Positions 25,144 through 37,388 of a stretch of 64,000 bases of DNA are shown here, in pieces (position 1 is the stretch's first letter; each line of letters starts with the position of its first letter). The notes beneath the pieces are model-generated. The model searched no databases, was not told the DNA's origin, and saw nothing but the letters and a program-made list of their open reading frames with translations. This stretch comes from Lasiosphaeris hirsuta (Eukaryota; Ascomycota; Sordariomycetes; Sordariales; Lasiosphaeriaceae), in the NCBI GenBank assembly GCA_030549175.1, contig JAUKUA010000003.1:4092001-4156000 (forward strand), written 5' to 3'. The position numbers and the translations under genes were made by a program.

Positions 25144-27460
25144 GGCTCAGATGTCGGCAAAGAAAGAGATCTGCCCATCAGTGATCTTCCCACCGTCCCC
25201 TGCCGCCACCCACCACCCAACTTGCCAGGGTTGACCATCACAGATGCCTGCCTCCCACCTCTCCCAGCCTAGATATCCCGCTTCGAGCGACTGCTGCCCC
25301 AATTTCATGGGAGCAGCCAGTCCTCGTTGCGTCCTAATCCGCAGCTTATTCCAGTCCCCCCATCGCTTCGTGATCCGATTTGCATTCACCCCCTTAGATC
25401 ACACCTCAGTGACCTCCCCTCCCCTGGCTCTCTCTTGCCCCCCCCTCCCCGCAAAACAAGAAGCAAGCACCGCACAACCCTGGGGATTTTGGTCAGTGGT
25501 GTCCGCAATTGGCTAGAGGAGGAACAAGTGAGAGAGTGCCTCGAAACGGTCATGCTTCCCCTCCGTGTAGTCGACCCAGATCTTATGTGTTGATGGGGCC
25601 AATCAGCCACCCACAAACGCTCCAGCCGAGATGCCATGCACGTTCTGTACCTTTCCTCACACCCTACGAACGTCTTCCGGCCTCGTGGTGCGGCTTTCTG
25701 CCAACGCTAGTTCTAGCATGCCCCCAGTCGACTTCGTCTACGTCCGCACTACACGGTAAGACAGTGAGATGAGTGTCTCCCTACAGGGAGACCTGGAATG
25801 CTTTTGCAGTGCCCACAGGTGCGTGCCCGCAGCCCGCTGTTCAACGACCTTGTCTCGTCCCCGTGGGTGTCGGATGTTTGCGCTGGCCCCATTGGTCCAA
25901 CACAGTCTCGCCTACCTCTCGTCTTTTCCAGCTCCATGCATGCGTGCGTCCTAGCAACCCTATGCCGGGCTACAACAGCGCTTGCCGCAGCCTTTCCCCT
26001 TCGCCTGTCTAGCGGTCCTCCTCACTGCTTGCTCGCTGGTCTTGGCGTGAGCGTTTCCTTGACCGTTTTCAGCCTGCCTTTGAGTGGCAGTTGCCCTCGT
26101 TGGTTCCATCGCCGTCCTGGCACGGCATTAGCCATTCAGCCGAAAGTTTTAAGAACCAGGTTCTTCGATATACCCCATCGCTCGTGTCAACCCTCCCCCA
26201 GACAATACAGGCAAGGGAAAACGGTGTGGCTCAGCTCTCCCATGCTCTGGGGAAGCTCGATATTATTATCCCCCAGACCCATAGCTTGCGGCTTGCCTCT
26301 ATTCGAGGAAGCCTTCCAGCCAGGCCCCCGGAGACCTGCCGTTATAGCCACCGTCCGCTGTCAGGTACCAGGTACCGCACTTGTCATCGATTCTTGCGGT
26401 TGCCCGTGCAGGCCCTGTCCTGTATTCGGATGCTGCCTCGACATTTTCTCCGCGTGGACTGGGCCCTCCACCGGTATTAATTCTACCTCTGTCCTACCTA
26501 AGAGCAGGGTGCTGGGGAACGGCTTTATTACAACTACGGGCATCCCTCGAGAGCTGCCATAGCTCCTGGACCCAGCCCGCTACCCAAGAGGACCTCGCAG
26601 TAGAAGGGTCCCGCCGAGCATCGTTTGACACCCTCAAATTTGTACAAGACGTGCTCCTACCTCCGGCACTCAAAGGCAAAGGCACAGTCTTCTTATTGCG
26701 TCAACCCTAGCCAGGACTCCTTCACCCACGATCAAACCCACCAAGGTGGAAAAAGGACCTGGCCCAACAACACTGTTGGTACATTAGTGGGCTATTACTC
26801 AAACCTGGCAACTTTCCCACCCTGACGACTACGGTGGCCCCGTCTGATCTCCGTTTTAACTGGTGGGCCTGATCTCCTGGTACGACGCGCATCGCACATA
26901 GACCCGAGGAATTTTCACTCGATCCCACTGCCTTGCTGCTCTCCCCGAAGCATCCATCTGGTTTGATCTGCAGGAAACCTCGGAGAAGTGAACAGGAAAC
27001 ACTCAAGGGCTCCCCTCCAAAGTTTAGTGACGACAGTTCTCGACGGCCGCCCCTTTCTGTCGATATTCTGCAGACCTTTACCAGTCTCCGGCGACAGGAT
27101 CTACTGGGCAGAGATCACCACGAACCAGATTTGGAGCTCCAAGGGTACAAGATCTGCCCACCTGGAGTTGCGATCTGTGTTTGCATACTCTTGTCTTCTT
27201 GTGCTCTGAAGCAACTTGGGCGCCCGCTCGAAATTCGCCTCCTCGCCTTCGTTATATACTTGTCTTTCGCCCTCTACAATACCGACCGCGCAGCTAGGGC
27301 GAGTAGCTGTTTATCCCAACCAAGACGGAACCCCCTATTCTAAACCAAAGGCCAACCGCTCATTCCAATGCTTGTTTCCAGGCAAAGCGCTACGGAGCAG
27401 AGTCCTTGGTCCATCAGCAAGTTTGAGACCCCTTTCCACAAGTCCACGGAGAGCCTACGC

Positions 27461-29659
27461 ATGTCGAACCATTTCGACTCCGTGACGCAGCCAGACTGGC
27501 AGGGTCAGTACTCATTTCTCCCGCCAGGAGACAATAACCTCTTCTCGCAATCATACGACCATGTGACAAGCTCGACGGAGAACGCAGACTCGCAAGCGCA
27601 GCCCCGAACCGTGGCTGCGCCCAGCAACCCCTTGGAGATTGAACCGAAGCAGGAGGGCTCGCCACTCGGGCATCGCCTAGACCCCTTGGGCTTGCGCCAG
27701 CCAAAACAGCAATCACCGATTCCGGAACAGCCAGAAAACCAAGGAGAGCAGTACGCCGCCAAGGCAGTCGAGACCGCGTCAGTCCATGAAGAGTCTCTGG
27801 TTTCTACAGAGACGCCAGGCGTCTCGATCACGTCCAACCCTCTTAGCTCCGGCTCTTCAACAGGCCAGGGATCTGAGGTCCCTCCAAGCCAGCCAGTGAA
27901 CGAAGTGCAGAGCAGTGTCAAGGAGGAAGAAGAGGACGTCCTTGATGATGAAGAGATGATTGAGGGCGAAGGTGAAGGGGATGCGCCAAGTCAGCCCCAA
28001 ACTGCAGCCGAAAGGACTGCCCAGCGGCGGAAGATGAAGCGCTTTAGGTAAGAATTGGATGCCAAAGAAGGTGAATGGTGTGGCTAACCGTCTTCAGACT
28101 CACCCACCAGCAGACACGGTTTCTGATGAGCGAGTTCGCAAAGCAACCACATCCCGACGCAGCACACCGGGAGCGGCTGTCGCGGGAGATTCCGGGACTT
28201 AGCCCTCGACAGGTTCAGGTGTGGTTCCAAAACAGGTACGCTTTTCCGATTGTCGATGGAGGAACAAATTTGCTGATAACAAAATAGGCGGGCCAAGATC
28301 AAGCGTCTGACAGCCGACGATCGCGATCGCATGATCAAGATGAGGGCAGTCCCGGATGACTTCGATAACGTGCAAGCGCTCCACTCTCCCTATGGTGCTG
28401 TTCACGGGCTCGGGACGCCCATGACATCGCCAGTGGATTTTGGCGGCTCATCTTACGCAGACCATATGATGCGCCCCCTCATGGTAGATGTGCGACGGCA
28501 AGAGGGTGACGACCATCTCTCACCAACCGGCCTCAGCCCTGCCTTTGGCAGCATCGCCTTCAATCCGTCGACCACGCTCAGCACGTCGGATATCCTATCT
28601 CCCATGTCGCCTTCCTCAGGCGACCGTTATGGCTACTCGAGCCACCTCTCTCCTGGGCCCCTCAGCGCTGGGCCTAGGTCGACGTCGAATCCGTTTGCAC
28701 GTCAACCAAGCCTTGACTCTGGTATGCAGATGCACAGCCATCATTCACGACAGCAAATACGGCCTCTGCAGCCTCTCCAACTTCGGGAGACGATGAACAG
28801 GTCACGCTCCGATACTCTCCAATCTCCGCTACGATCGAGCATGTCTTGGAAAGGCGACTCGATTGACTACACGACTTACCATGGCGGAAACTCGCCCCAG
28901 ATGGGTGGCCGACAGCCAGGCATGTATCCCCAGGACCAGATGAGTGGTTCATCGGCGGGCGGTCTTGGCGGCTACGATTCGAGCAACTACTCTGGTGAGT
29001 CCCATCGAAGCAGAATTTCCATGCTGGAGCCACAACAATATACTAAGCACAGAGGAAATACAGGCTCGACCCTCCAATCCCCAACCCACATGAACTATCC
29101 AAACTTCCAATCTTCTAGCCTGCAACCAAATCAGCAGCGGGGCTCGCGTCTGCGGGCCGCGTCGGCCTCGCTGCCGCTCATGCTTGACCTCCGGAACCAG
29201 TACCGGTCTGGCGTGGGATCGAATAATCAGCAGTCAACTGCTCACTCGCCAGGAGGCCCTCGGACACCGTCGACATCACAGCTAGGCGGTGTCTCTTCCA
29301 GCTACACAGCAAGCTTCCCCTCGGCCCCGCTTACCGCGCCCGTTGACTTTTCCCTACCTAGAACGCCGGGGTTTAGGTCCTCGGGCGCCGATTATTCCAT
29401 GCCTCAGATGAGCGCCCCTATCGCACCGCCCAACGACTTCTCCCAGGCATTCCAAGCCAGTATGAACAACTCAAGCACTCGAACTCCCATGAGGGATACA
29501 TTTGGGGGTGGCCCCATAGGCCTGGGCCAGAACCAAAACTCGGGAGAGCGTAATGATGACTACTCCCAGGATCATCTTGGTTTGAAACGCAAGCGCAGTT
29601 TTACGGGGGCCTCTTCTACTACCAACACAACATCAAACGCCTATGGCAGCACGACATGA
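27461..29659 (+). CDS. Homeodomain transcription factor (four exons)
   Basis: Exons run 27461-28047, 28098-28235, 28288-28994 and 29064-29659, giving 675 residues. The homeodomain is assembled across the first two introns: RRKMKRF from exon 1, LTHQQTRFLMSEFAKQPHP through VQVWFQN from exon 2, and RRAKIKRL from exon 3, at about residues 190-250. It has the recognition-helix signature WFQNRRAK. The protein is otherwise disordered and rich in Ser, Pro and Gln, with an acidic patch EEEEDVLDDEEM just before the homeodomain. The third intron (28995-29063) has a GTGAGT donor and TACTAAG branch site but is 69 nt and stop-free, so retention keeps the frame. An in-frame ATG at 27368 would add 31 residues. 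Fungal relatives include regulators of conidiation (HTF1/HOX2 type), but I cannot place it in one subgroup. It lies far from any upstream gene. Confidence 0.9.
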
Positions 29660-31712
29660 CGAGTACGACGAACAAAAATTGATACTTTACACAAACTATA
29701 CCCAAACACACACACAACACACTGGAATCTGAAAAAAGGGGGGAAGGAAACTGGGCGCTGTCTTCGACGCGATGAGACCGTATGACTACCTTATGAAATG
29801 GGTTTTGCTTTACAATTCTAAATGCCGCCGGCTCTGTTACTCCGGAATATGCCTCTGTTTGTTGTTATTTCAAGGACCAATACCCAAACATATTGTTTGT
29901 ATTTGTTGTGTTACTATATACCATATATTGGCAATCTTTCTAACCGGCCGTCCTATTCTTCCCCAGCTTGTCTGAGTCTTGTTACTTCCAGTGTGAACTG
30001 GCAAATGGTACACCGCGTGGGCCGACGTTTTTCATTATTCTTGCTTTTGGGTTTTGGTGCTGCCTTCTCTATCAATCATACGGTGTCTACGGTGTAGGGT
30101 CGGTCGGAAAGGGATACCAAGTTCGAATTACATGCTGGCATTTGGGAGCTATGGATGAACGGATAGGAGACCAGATTGGAAATGATGTTTCTGTTTTTTT
30201 TTTCCCATCTCACCATAATGAAACCCAGGAGTGGAAATCTGATTTGCGCTGGTACAATACAGTTTGATACAATTGCAACGGGGGCGGTCAATTAACGATG
30301 GATAGGAAGATGTATGGCTTTTCCTAGGCCAACTGCGTGAATATTGCCAGCCCGTTTACTTTGCAGCCGAGGGCGCACCTCTAGGATGGGGTGTGAGGCA
30401 GTGGCGACGCCTGCAAATCGGTCTTTTTGATATCCCGCGGAGAATTGGCTGGCATCACCAGCGAGGTTTCGTGACCGAGGGGGCGGACGAGCTGACTTCC
30501 ATCTTTCTCTCCCAATCATTGCCCCCCTGTATGTACATAAACCGAAAAAATAAGTCGTTTCCAACCCAATATACCATTTCTTACAACAGTTCCTCAGATA
30601 GTAGCTTGCATGGACAGGCTGCCCTTCGGAAGAAGCGGCGCATGCTGTTGGAGGATGGATTATGAGGTAGCAGTGGGCTTTGGCTTTGGTTCAAACGGGC
30701 GGGATGGCATGCCGCAGGCGTGGCGCTCACGAGGCCATGGATGCCTTTTTCTCGGCACCTATCCAAACACACCATGTCAGGAGCAGATCTCCGGATGCCC
30801 TGACCGCCCCCGTTGACGACATAGCAGGCTCCTGGCCCCCGGTCACTTTACATTGGCAAAGATCAATGCGTGCAATGAAAACGTATGCCGATAGCCAGAA
30901 TCAGCTACACCATTCCTACAAATCCGGGACTTATTAGTGTCATTTTGGCGTCGTTTCAGCAACGTTTTCTCTCCTTGCTCCCTCCGTGGGTGTTCTTATT
31001 TGCCGGCTGGGATACATCGCTGTTCCAACCGGCCCTGCAACACAGCGCAGGAGGGCGAAGCAGAGAGTCTGAGCCTTTACTTTGGGTGAAATCCCACCTT
31101 CCTTTGCCACCACGCCCTCCTTTTCAAACTTGATGCTTTCCCCTTTCCCGCCCACACTCTTGTCGCCATCGAGGGGACAGCATGAATAGGAAGTGGCCAA
31201 TCTCGGCCGATTGCTCGGGCTCATGAGGGCAGAAAAGAGGCAAGTTGTAACATGTTCAAGAGCGAATACAGGTATGTCGGTTGTGTGAGTAAAGACGGGA
31301 GCCATTGCAGCTTTTTGGTTGGCCAGCGGCCAGCACGGCTTCATCTCGGTGGACGGCCCGCGCCTGAGGCCACGGGGCCAAAGCCCCGTTTTCTGGTCCG
31401 TTAGAGAGCTTGTACACAAAACATGGCCAAGGTAGTGAGTGGCTGTTGCGCCATGATGCCAGCCCCCTAATGCAAGGACAGTAATATGAAAACCCCCAGT
31501 CTGGATACACGCAATCTTCTAGATCATCGATCGAACCGCGCCTGAAGCTTAAAGGACCCGGGTGTTGAGGGCGGAGCACGAAGCAAAGTACGTGAGTGGT
31601 GGTGATGGTAGGCTTGGCATAGACACTTATCTATTATGCTTGCCGAAAGACACACGGGACATGTTCGGCGGGCATCTGGAAGGCTTCCTCGTTGGGAACT
31701 TGGCAACCAGGC

Positions 31713-31742
31713 ATGCCATCGCGTGCCATCGCGTGCCATCGC
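31713..31742. repeat. Three tandem 10-bp units (RTGCCATCGC)
   Basis: ATGCCATCGC is followed by two exact copies of GTGCCATCGC, directly before a NotI-like GC-rich stretch. It is non-coding as far as can be seen. Confidence 0.9.
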
Positions 31743-34353
31743 GGCCGCCGAAGCGCAGCGACGGCGTTGCATTGGAGTAACGGCTTTTGTGGTCGCTGGT
31801 ATTGCCTTGGAAGTTGTTCTCTCTTTGTACCCCCCTCCCCCCACTATCCCGGGCCCCCTTTTCCACGATACCAGTGTCTTGTCATCTAGCGTTGTATCCT
31901 ACTGGCTTGAAACGGCGGGCGAGATCGCCCTACTCCCCCGTATTCCAATTGGGTCGTCCCGAATCTGGGGGCAGAACTTGATCGGAAAATATAGAGATTG
32001 AAAAGGAAAACGTGCGCCATTGATTGCTGCGGAATGGAACGCTGGATTCGCGTCTCATTGGTGCATCTTTGGGAGAAAAGAAGATTCGCGGGTATAGCTA
32101 GATGTTGTAGCGAGACTTTTGCTTTGGCGTGCTGCTACGTCAGGCGCATTCGACCCCAACTCATATGACCGACTACACCCATCGTCGCTTAATATACCAG
32201 TGAGGCGTTGTTGGCGATTAAGAATCTGGGGAAAGCTTTCAGGCAATTGCCGGTTCATCTGCTTCGCTACACGTCCGTCGTATGGCTCTCGGACGCCCCC
32301 TCACGGCCTCGCAACTCAACCTTAGGATCCAAAGGGCTGTTGCTGTTGAGTATACCGCACGGGCAACAGAGGCCTAGGGGCTAGGGGCTGGGTGTAATGG
32401 GGTGAGGAATAGCTATTCTGTCAGACGCGGTGCAAGTTCTCCTGGGCTTGACTTACTCGGGACAGGGGTAACTGAATCAACAAAGTCAATTCCGTGTCGG
32501 CACCGTGCGTAGCCTCCCATGCAGGCATTGCCATGCAGGTTTGTCGCTGCTCTACGCCGTGGGTGACAAAGACGTGCCTGCAAGCCGTTGGCTTGCCCGT
32601 GTAACTACTCTAAAACTAAGTTGGGGGTTGGCCCACGTACGTGGTGTCTAGTCCTAGGAAGTAACTGTGTGTGATGCCAGCGCTATCGTGCATTCCATAT
32701 GACCTTATCGGAACAGAGCCTGTTGGATGCGGCCAGCAGGTGTCTGCCCCGGGAAACGAGTCGAAAGAACTGCGGCCGTTATGGTGGTTGGGAGGGAGTC
32801 GAGGTGCGGGAGGGGAGGCGGCCGCACAAGGCCTTCTCAGCCTACTGGCAGCTTTGCAACCTCGATGCCAGCCGACCACCCCACAAGAGCTGCCTTTGCG
32901 GCCGAACATTGCATGGGTTGGTGGGTGTCAATGTTACCTCCCTGCCAGCTTCGTTGACATTATTGCCTCTGCATGCTGACTGCCTGCAAGTGCACGGCAT
33001 GCTGTACGGGGTGATCAAAGCACGATGCTAACCACTAGTGGGCCGTGGCACCGACTGTCTCTGCATGTGCTTGCCCTTTCAACAAAAGCGGAACGAGGGA
33101 GCTGTGGGTGTGGGTGAAAGATGGTGTGGCTGACACTGAGGTGTGGGCGGAGGAGCCCTCTCGCAGAGAGCCGGCCCCCCTCTCCTCGCCCCTTTAGCTG
33201 TATGTGCATCACACTGCTGGGGAGAAAACGGTCGAGGTTGCCAAGGCAAAAGCTCGTGTCGGGCGGCAGGCAAGTGGGCGATCGAGAAGCTGGGACGCAC
33301 CTCGCACCTCTCCTTCCCGAGCGCAAGCGACGACCCTCAATGGGCAGAGGGCGGGCTATTTGGGGGGGGGGGGGCCGCAGAGGGTGGTGAACTGCATAGG
33401 CGCCACTGCGTAGGGGTCCGCGGATGGCATGTCTCGTGCACCGAGTAGCAGCCCACCCCTTCACACCCGAATAGGACGTCATACCTCAGTCCAAATCGGG
33501 CAATGGATGGGACTGCAGAGCGTTGCTCAAGGTGCCGGTCATCGGCTTCCAGCATTCAAAGACTCCGGCGGTACTACCGCGAGCCACAAGTCTACATCAT
33601 GTCGGAGCCTTCGTTTCCTAGACCCCGGCTCTCACAGGATCCTAGGATCAGACCATGACTGGTAATGATGGAGCTTTTTTCGAGTTGATGATAGAGCCGA
33701 GGAACATGGCCGGCGGCTGAGAGATGTCGGAGCGGCACGCTTGACTTGTCCGATGTTCCGTAGCCAGGCAGCAGTGAAGAGCAGAGAAAAGAGGTAGAAT
33801 GTAACAGCGGAGAGGGACAGCTACGTTGGCTACTGCATGGAGCCGGTCGAGGGTTGAGACAGTCTAACAGACGAGGATCAAGTGACATGCGAGCTCCCGT
33901 TCTGCGCGAGAATGTCGGCTCGTCAGTCGTCCGAGCTGTCAAAGCCGTGAGTGGGAGGAAGGAGCAGACTATTGGTAAATGCTGAATTTGCGCATGTACG
34001 CGAAGATAGGGACTGTGATGTGGAAGGCACGGCTATCGAGCGCAAAATCTAGGGGTAGAAAGGAGGTGACTACAAGAGGGACTGGATGCTGGCTCGCACG
34101 GGCCAAGATGGATGTGGTTAATGTACGGAGTACATCCATACAAAAATTGACATACTGGGCGGTACGGATACCTGAGGCCAGGAATACTGTGCACAGACCA
34201 ACTGGGGACGTCCCGTCTAAGTGCGGACTGAGCCTTGCCGCCAAATGGGAACTCTCGCTCACTGTCTCACTCCGGTCAAGCCGTGCCTTGCCTCGACCCT
34301 TCCCACCAATGCAACAATCCATCCCTCTGTCCACCCACCCTCTAACCGGGCAG

Positions 34354-34383
34354 TGTCCACACCTGTCCACACCTGTCCACACC
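34354..34383. repeat. Three tandem 10-bp units (TGTCCACACC)
   Basis: Three exact copies lie head to tail, followed by a diverged TCGATCTACACC. It is non-coding as far as can be seen. Confidence 0.9.
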
Positions 34384-37300
34384 TCGATCTACACCTCTAT
34401 GTTTCCTAGGGCCGACCTCCTCCCTCTCGCTCTCAGCCAATCATGTATGGCGTCCCAATGTTGCTCTGGCGGCGGAAGGGCGTAGCAATTGGTAACTACT
34501 CTCGACGCTGCTGCCACATATAAAGGGACAACGCCCTAGCTAGGTGAGCGCAGCAGCCAAGTGGGACTACCAACATGAAAAGAAAAAGAAAAAAAAACGA
34601 CGGTAGCGTCTCCATACGTCTGTAGGCGAAAGGAGTACCCGGCAGGCGTTGCTAGGCATTACAGGCGTTGCAGGCGTACCTGAATGAAGACGATCCAATC
34701 GCGGACATTATTTACGAGCCGAAAAGGCCATTTCAGGAGGCCTTTTCGTAGGCGAGAGGCGAGTATCCGGGGAACCGCTCTGTCTCTCTCCCCGTTTCCC
34801 CCCTTCTTTTTTACATGGCCCTCGCTGACGCCGCAGAGCTCATGGGGGGGAAGGGGGGGAGCAGTTCCTGGCTTTTCTGGCATTTCCTGGCTGGCATGCT
34901 TCTTGCCTCTCCCATGACCTGGTTGAGCGCTATGGCAGACTTCCCGCTCAATCTACTGTGCTTTTGGCTAAATTAGCTGTGCCTTTTCGGAGGGAGGCGA
35001 GCTCCCTCGAGAGGACCAACCCCGACAGTTCAGCATCTCTTGGCCCCGCTGGCGAGCCCTATTGCCTGAGTTCGACCTGTGCTGCGGCTTATCCTGCTGC
35101 TGCTGGTTGTTGGCAATCACCATCTTCTATCTGCTAGCCCTTGCGCTCAGTCGCCTTTTCAATCTATCTCCCGGCCTTCTAGTGTGTGCGCTAGGGGGGA
35201 AGCTCGGCGGAGTGGAGCTCCTCCATCACCCATGTGCCACCCGGCAGCCGTCAAATCTGACATCGAGGTAGAGAAGATGCTGCTTGATGGTGTCTTGGGC
35301 GCCTTTGACCTACCTTTTAGGGTGGGCCGACAGGGTTGTGCTAGGAAAGGGACGCAGGTGTGATGGAGTATCCTGGTCGGAGTCCACGCCTTCACCATCA
35401 AGTTAACTCCCCTCTCTCGCCTCGATGACTGGCATGCCGCATGCATCGGCTCAATTCATCACCGCGCCGCGAATCTCACGCACAACACCCGTTCTTAGAG
35501 AAGCACATGATTGCGAGACTCGTGATGGATCCGATCAATAAGTGCCGCAAATCCAATATCGACGACACTCGGTGATATGCTCGACGGGGGCGGGGGTTCA
35601 CTGCAAGATCGTATCTTTTTCTTCTTTTTTTGCGCGCGAGCTGGCGAGGTCTGCGGCTTCATGCTGCTCACTACTGTCCACCTGCCTGCTTGGGATTTTG
35701 CGTTTGATTCCGAGAGGTCCTAGATCGCCCGTCCCAAACACCATGTTTTCAGTCGTCTGCATCGTGCGTTTGCTTGAGAACCCTGCTGTCGTCGAACTGT
35801 CCTGGGAATACCGCAGCAAACACCCCATGTTGGTTAATATCAGCGATGTCGTTGCTGTGGCTGGGTTGGCTGCCATTCTCTGAGCGATAAGCTGCACGAC
35901 CCACAACCACCAACAGGCGCCAGGTTGGAGGCCGCGCCCGAGTTCAGACAGTGACAGGGTTTGAATCAGTCAGATCAGCCGAATCTCCAGCGCCAACCGC
36001 TCCCCTCAGTCCGGGGTCTTGGTGTATTCGGCGGGGAAGTTTCTCGACATTGGTGTACTGGGATGACATGTCGATCCACAAGGGCCGCTCTGCTTGGTCG
36101 TTCCTTTGATCCCCTGCTCGAGAATGGTCCGTGGGGACCAGATCGCTCCAGGCGGCTGTTAATGCAAGTGAGCGGGGAGAAGGTGTATCCAGTCCGGAGG
36201 GTCGGCCGGCAAAGCTGTAGGCAGGACTTCATATTCTCCACCGCCACTTTGTCCATCTCAACTACCGTTCGAAAAACGGTCGACCACAAAGTACCGTCAG
36301 GTCAACCCGCTCTGCCCTGCTCCGCCATGGCTGCCGGTGGCTGGTATGATGGTTGAAGGTTGCAGTTCTTTCGGTTGGTGATCGAGGCTGGCTTCGGCGA
36401 GGCAAATAGCGGCAGTGGGCATCATGTCTGTCACGGCCCCCTCCGGCCGATGCTGGGGGACCGCTGGAAAAAGTGGCAACATCGACAAAAGTTTTCCTCC
36501 TGCATCCAACTTCTCGCAGACGGGGGGGAACCAAGCCCCTTTATGTTCTTCTCGATCCATCGAACGAAGGTCAGGAAAAGTAGAAAAAGGCACTCTACGG
36601 GGTTTGCTTTCTCTTCATCTAACTCGAGAGTTGATTCAGCGCGCCGGAGTGAGAAATCTACAAGCACAATGAAAGATCACGCCGGGTCGACTTTACTGGC
36701 TCATCTAAAGCTGATTTTCATAGATGAGGGCAAACTGAGCAGGGCCATATGGCTTTAATCAAGCCCTTTATTGCCAGATCACAAATCGCCCGCGGTTCCG
36801 CCAGGTGATGGGTGCGGATAAAGGAGGAAAGGGCTCTCTTGCTGTCTATCTTGCTCCCTGTCCCTGTCTAGACATGCCTGTTGGTGCTTTTGCAATAAAG
36901 GCGAAACGCTGGTGCAATGTCGAGATAGATGTTTTAGATGTTTCTCTCCAGATTTTTCATCATCTCATAATTCATCAGTGTCAGCATCAACGTCGTCATG
37001 AGGTGCAAATAGGCCCGAAAGTATAAGTAATGTGTTTCTCATCTATATAGACTTCTTTCGTAAAGACAGTTATCTACTAGATATAATAGGTAATGAAATG
37101 TAATTCAGAGTCGAATGCGGGCTGTCTTGTTACCTCTAGACGAAGGCCGAGATCTACGATATTGGCTCGTATCGCCGTCGGCACCAACGTGGCTTCACTA
37201 CCTTGGTCATGGGAACTATTGTGTATGGAAATCCTCAAGATGCACTCTACAACGGCCCGAGAAGCATATCACCCCTTTCTTTGTCTGATACCATCATATT

Positions 37301-37388
37301 AAGTGTATATGTTTTTGCTCTATCCAGAATGCGCTTTGCGTATTTAACAAGGCAATTGCCAACACAACGTGAAAGTCCTCACGCGCCC

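Larger units (their letters stand above)
15776..27460. other. Gene desert (11.7 kb) upstream of the homeodomain gene
   Basis: No open frame in this stretch has recognisable domains. The longest, near 17309-18040 and 25798-26562, are low-complexity or CT-rich and the second lacks an ATG. Notable structures are a hairpin followed by 34 T at 22678-22739, a GATGGCT tandem at 21490-21520 and a CT-rich stretch with an 18-nt C run at 25126-25143. The right part probably includes a long promoter and 5' untranslated region of the homeodomain gene. Confidence 0.55.
29660..37388. other. Gene desert (7.7 kb) between two convergent genes
   Basis: Both flanking genes point into this stretch, so it holds two 3' ends and no promoter for either. 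No open frame is convincing: plus- and minus-strand frames near 35.5-35.9 kb overlap each other, and others are low complexity. It contains two 10-bp tandem repeats (31713-31742 and 34354-34383) and a 13-nt G run at 33362-33374. Confidence 0.55.

Noticed and set aside
25798..26562. 254-codon plus-strand frame in the CT-rich block
   Set aside because: Starts at a non-ATG codon and its Pro/Ser/Leu-rich text follows from pyrimidine bias, not from a protein family.
32366..32395. CTAGGGG repeats resembling interstitial telomere
   Set aside because: Only two imperfect units; not enough to call a telomeric tract.
35542..35906. Overlapping plus- and minus-strand frames of about 100 codons
   Set aside because: Each casts doubt on the other and neither has a recognisable motif.
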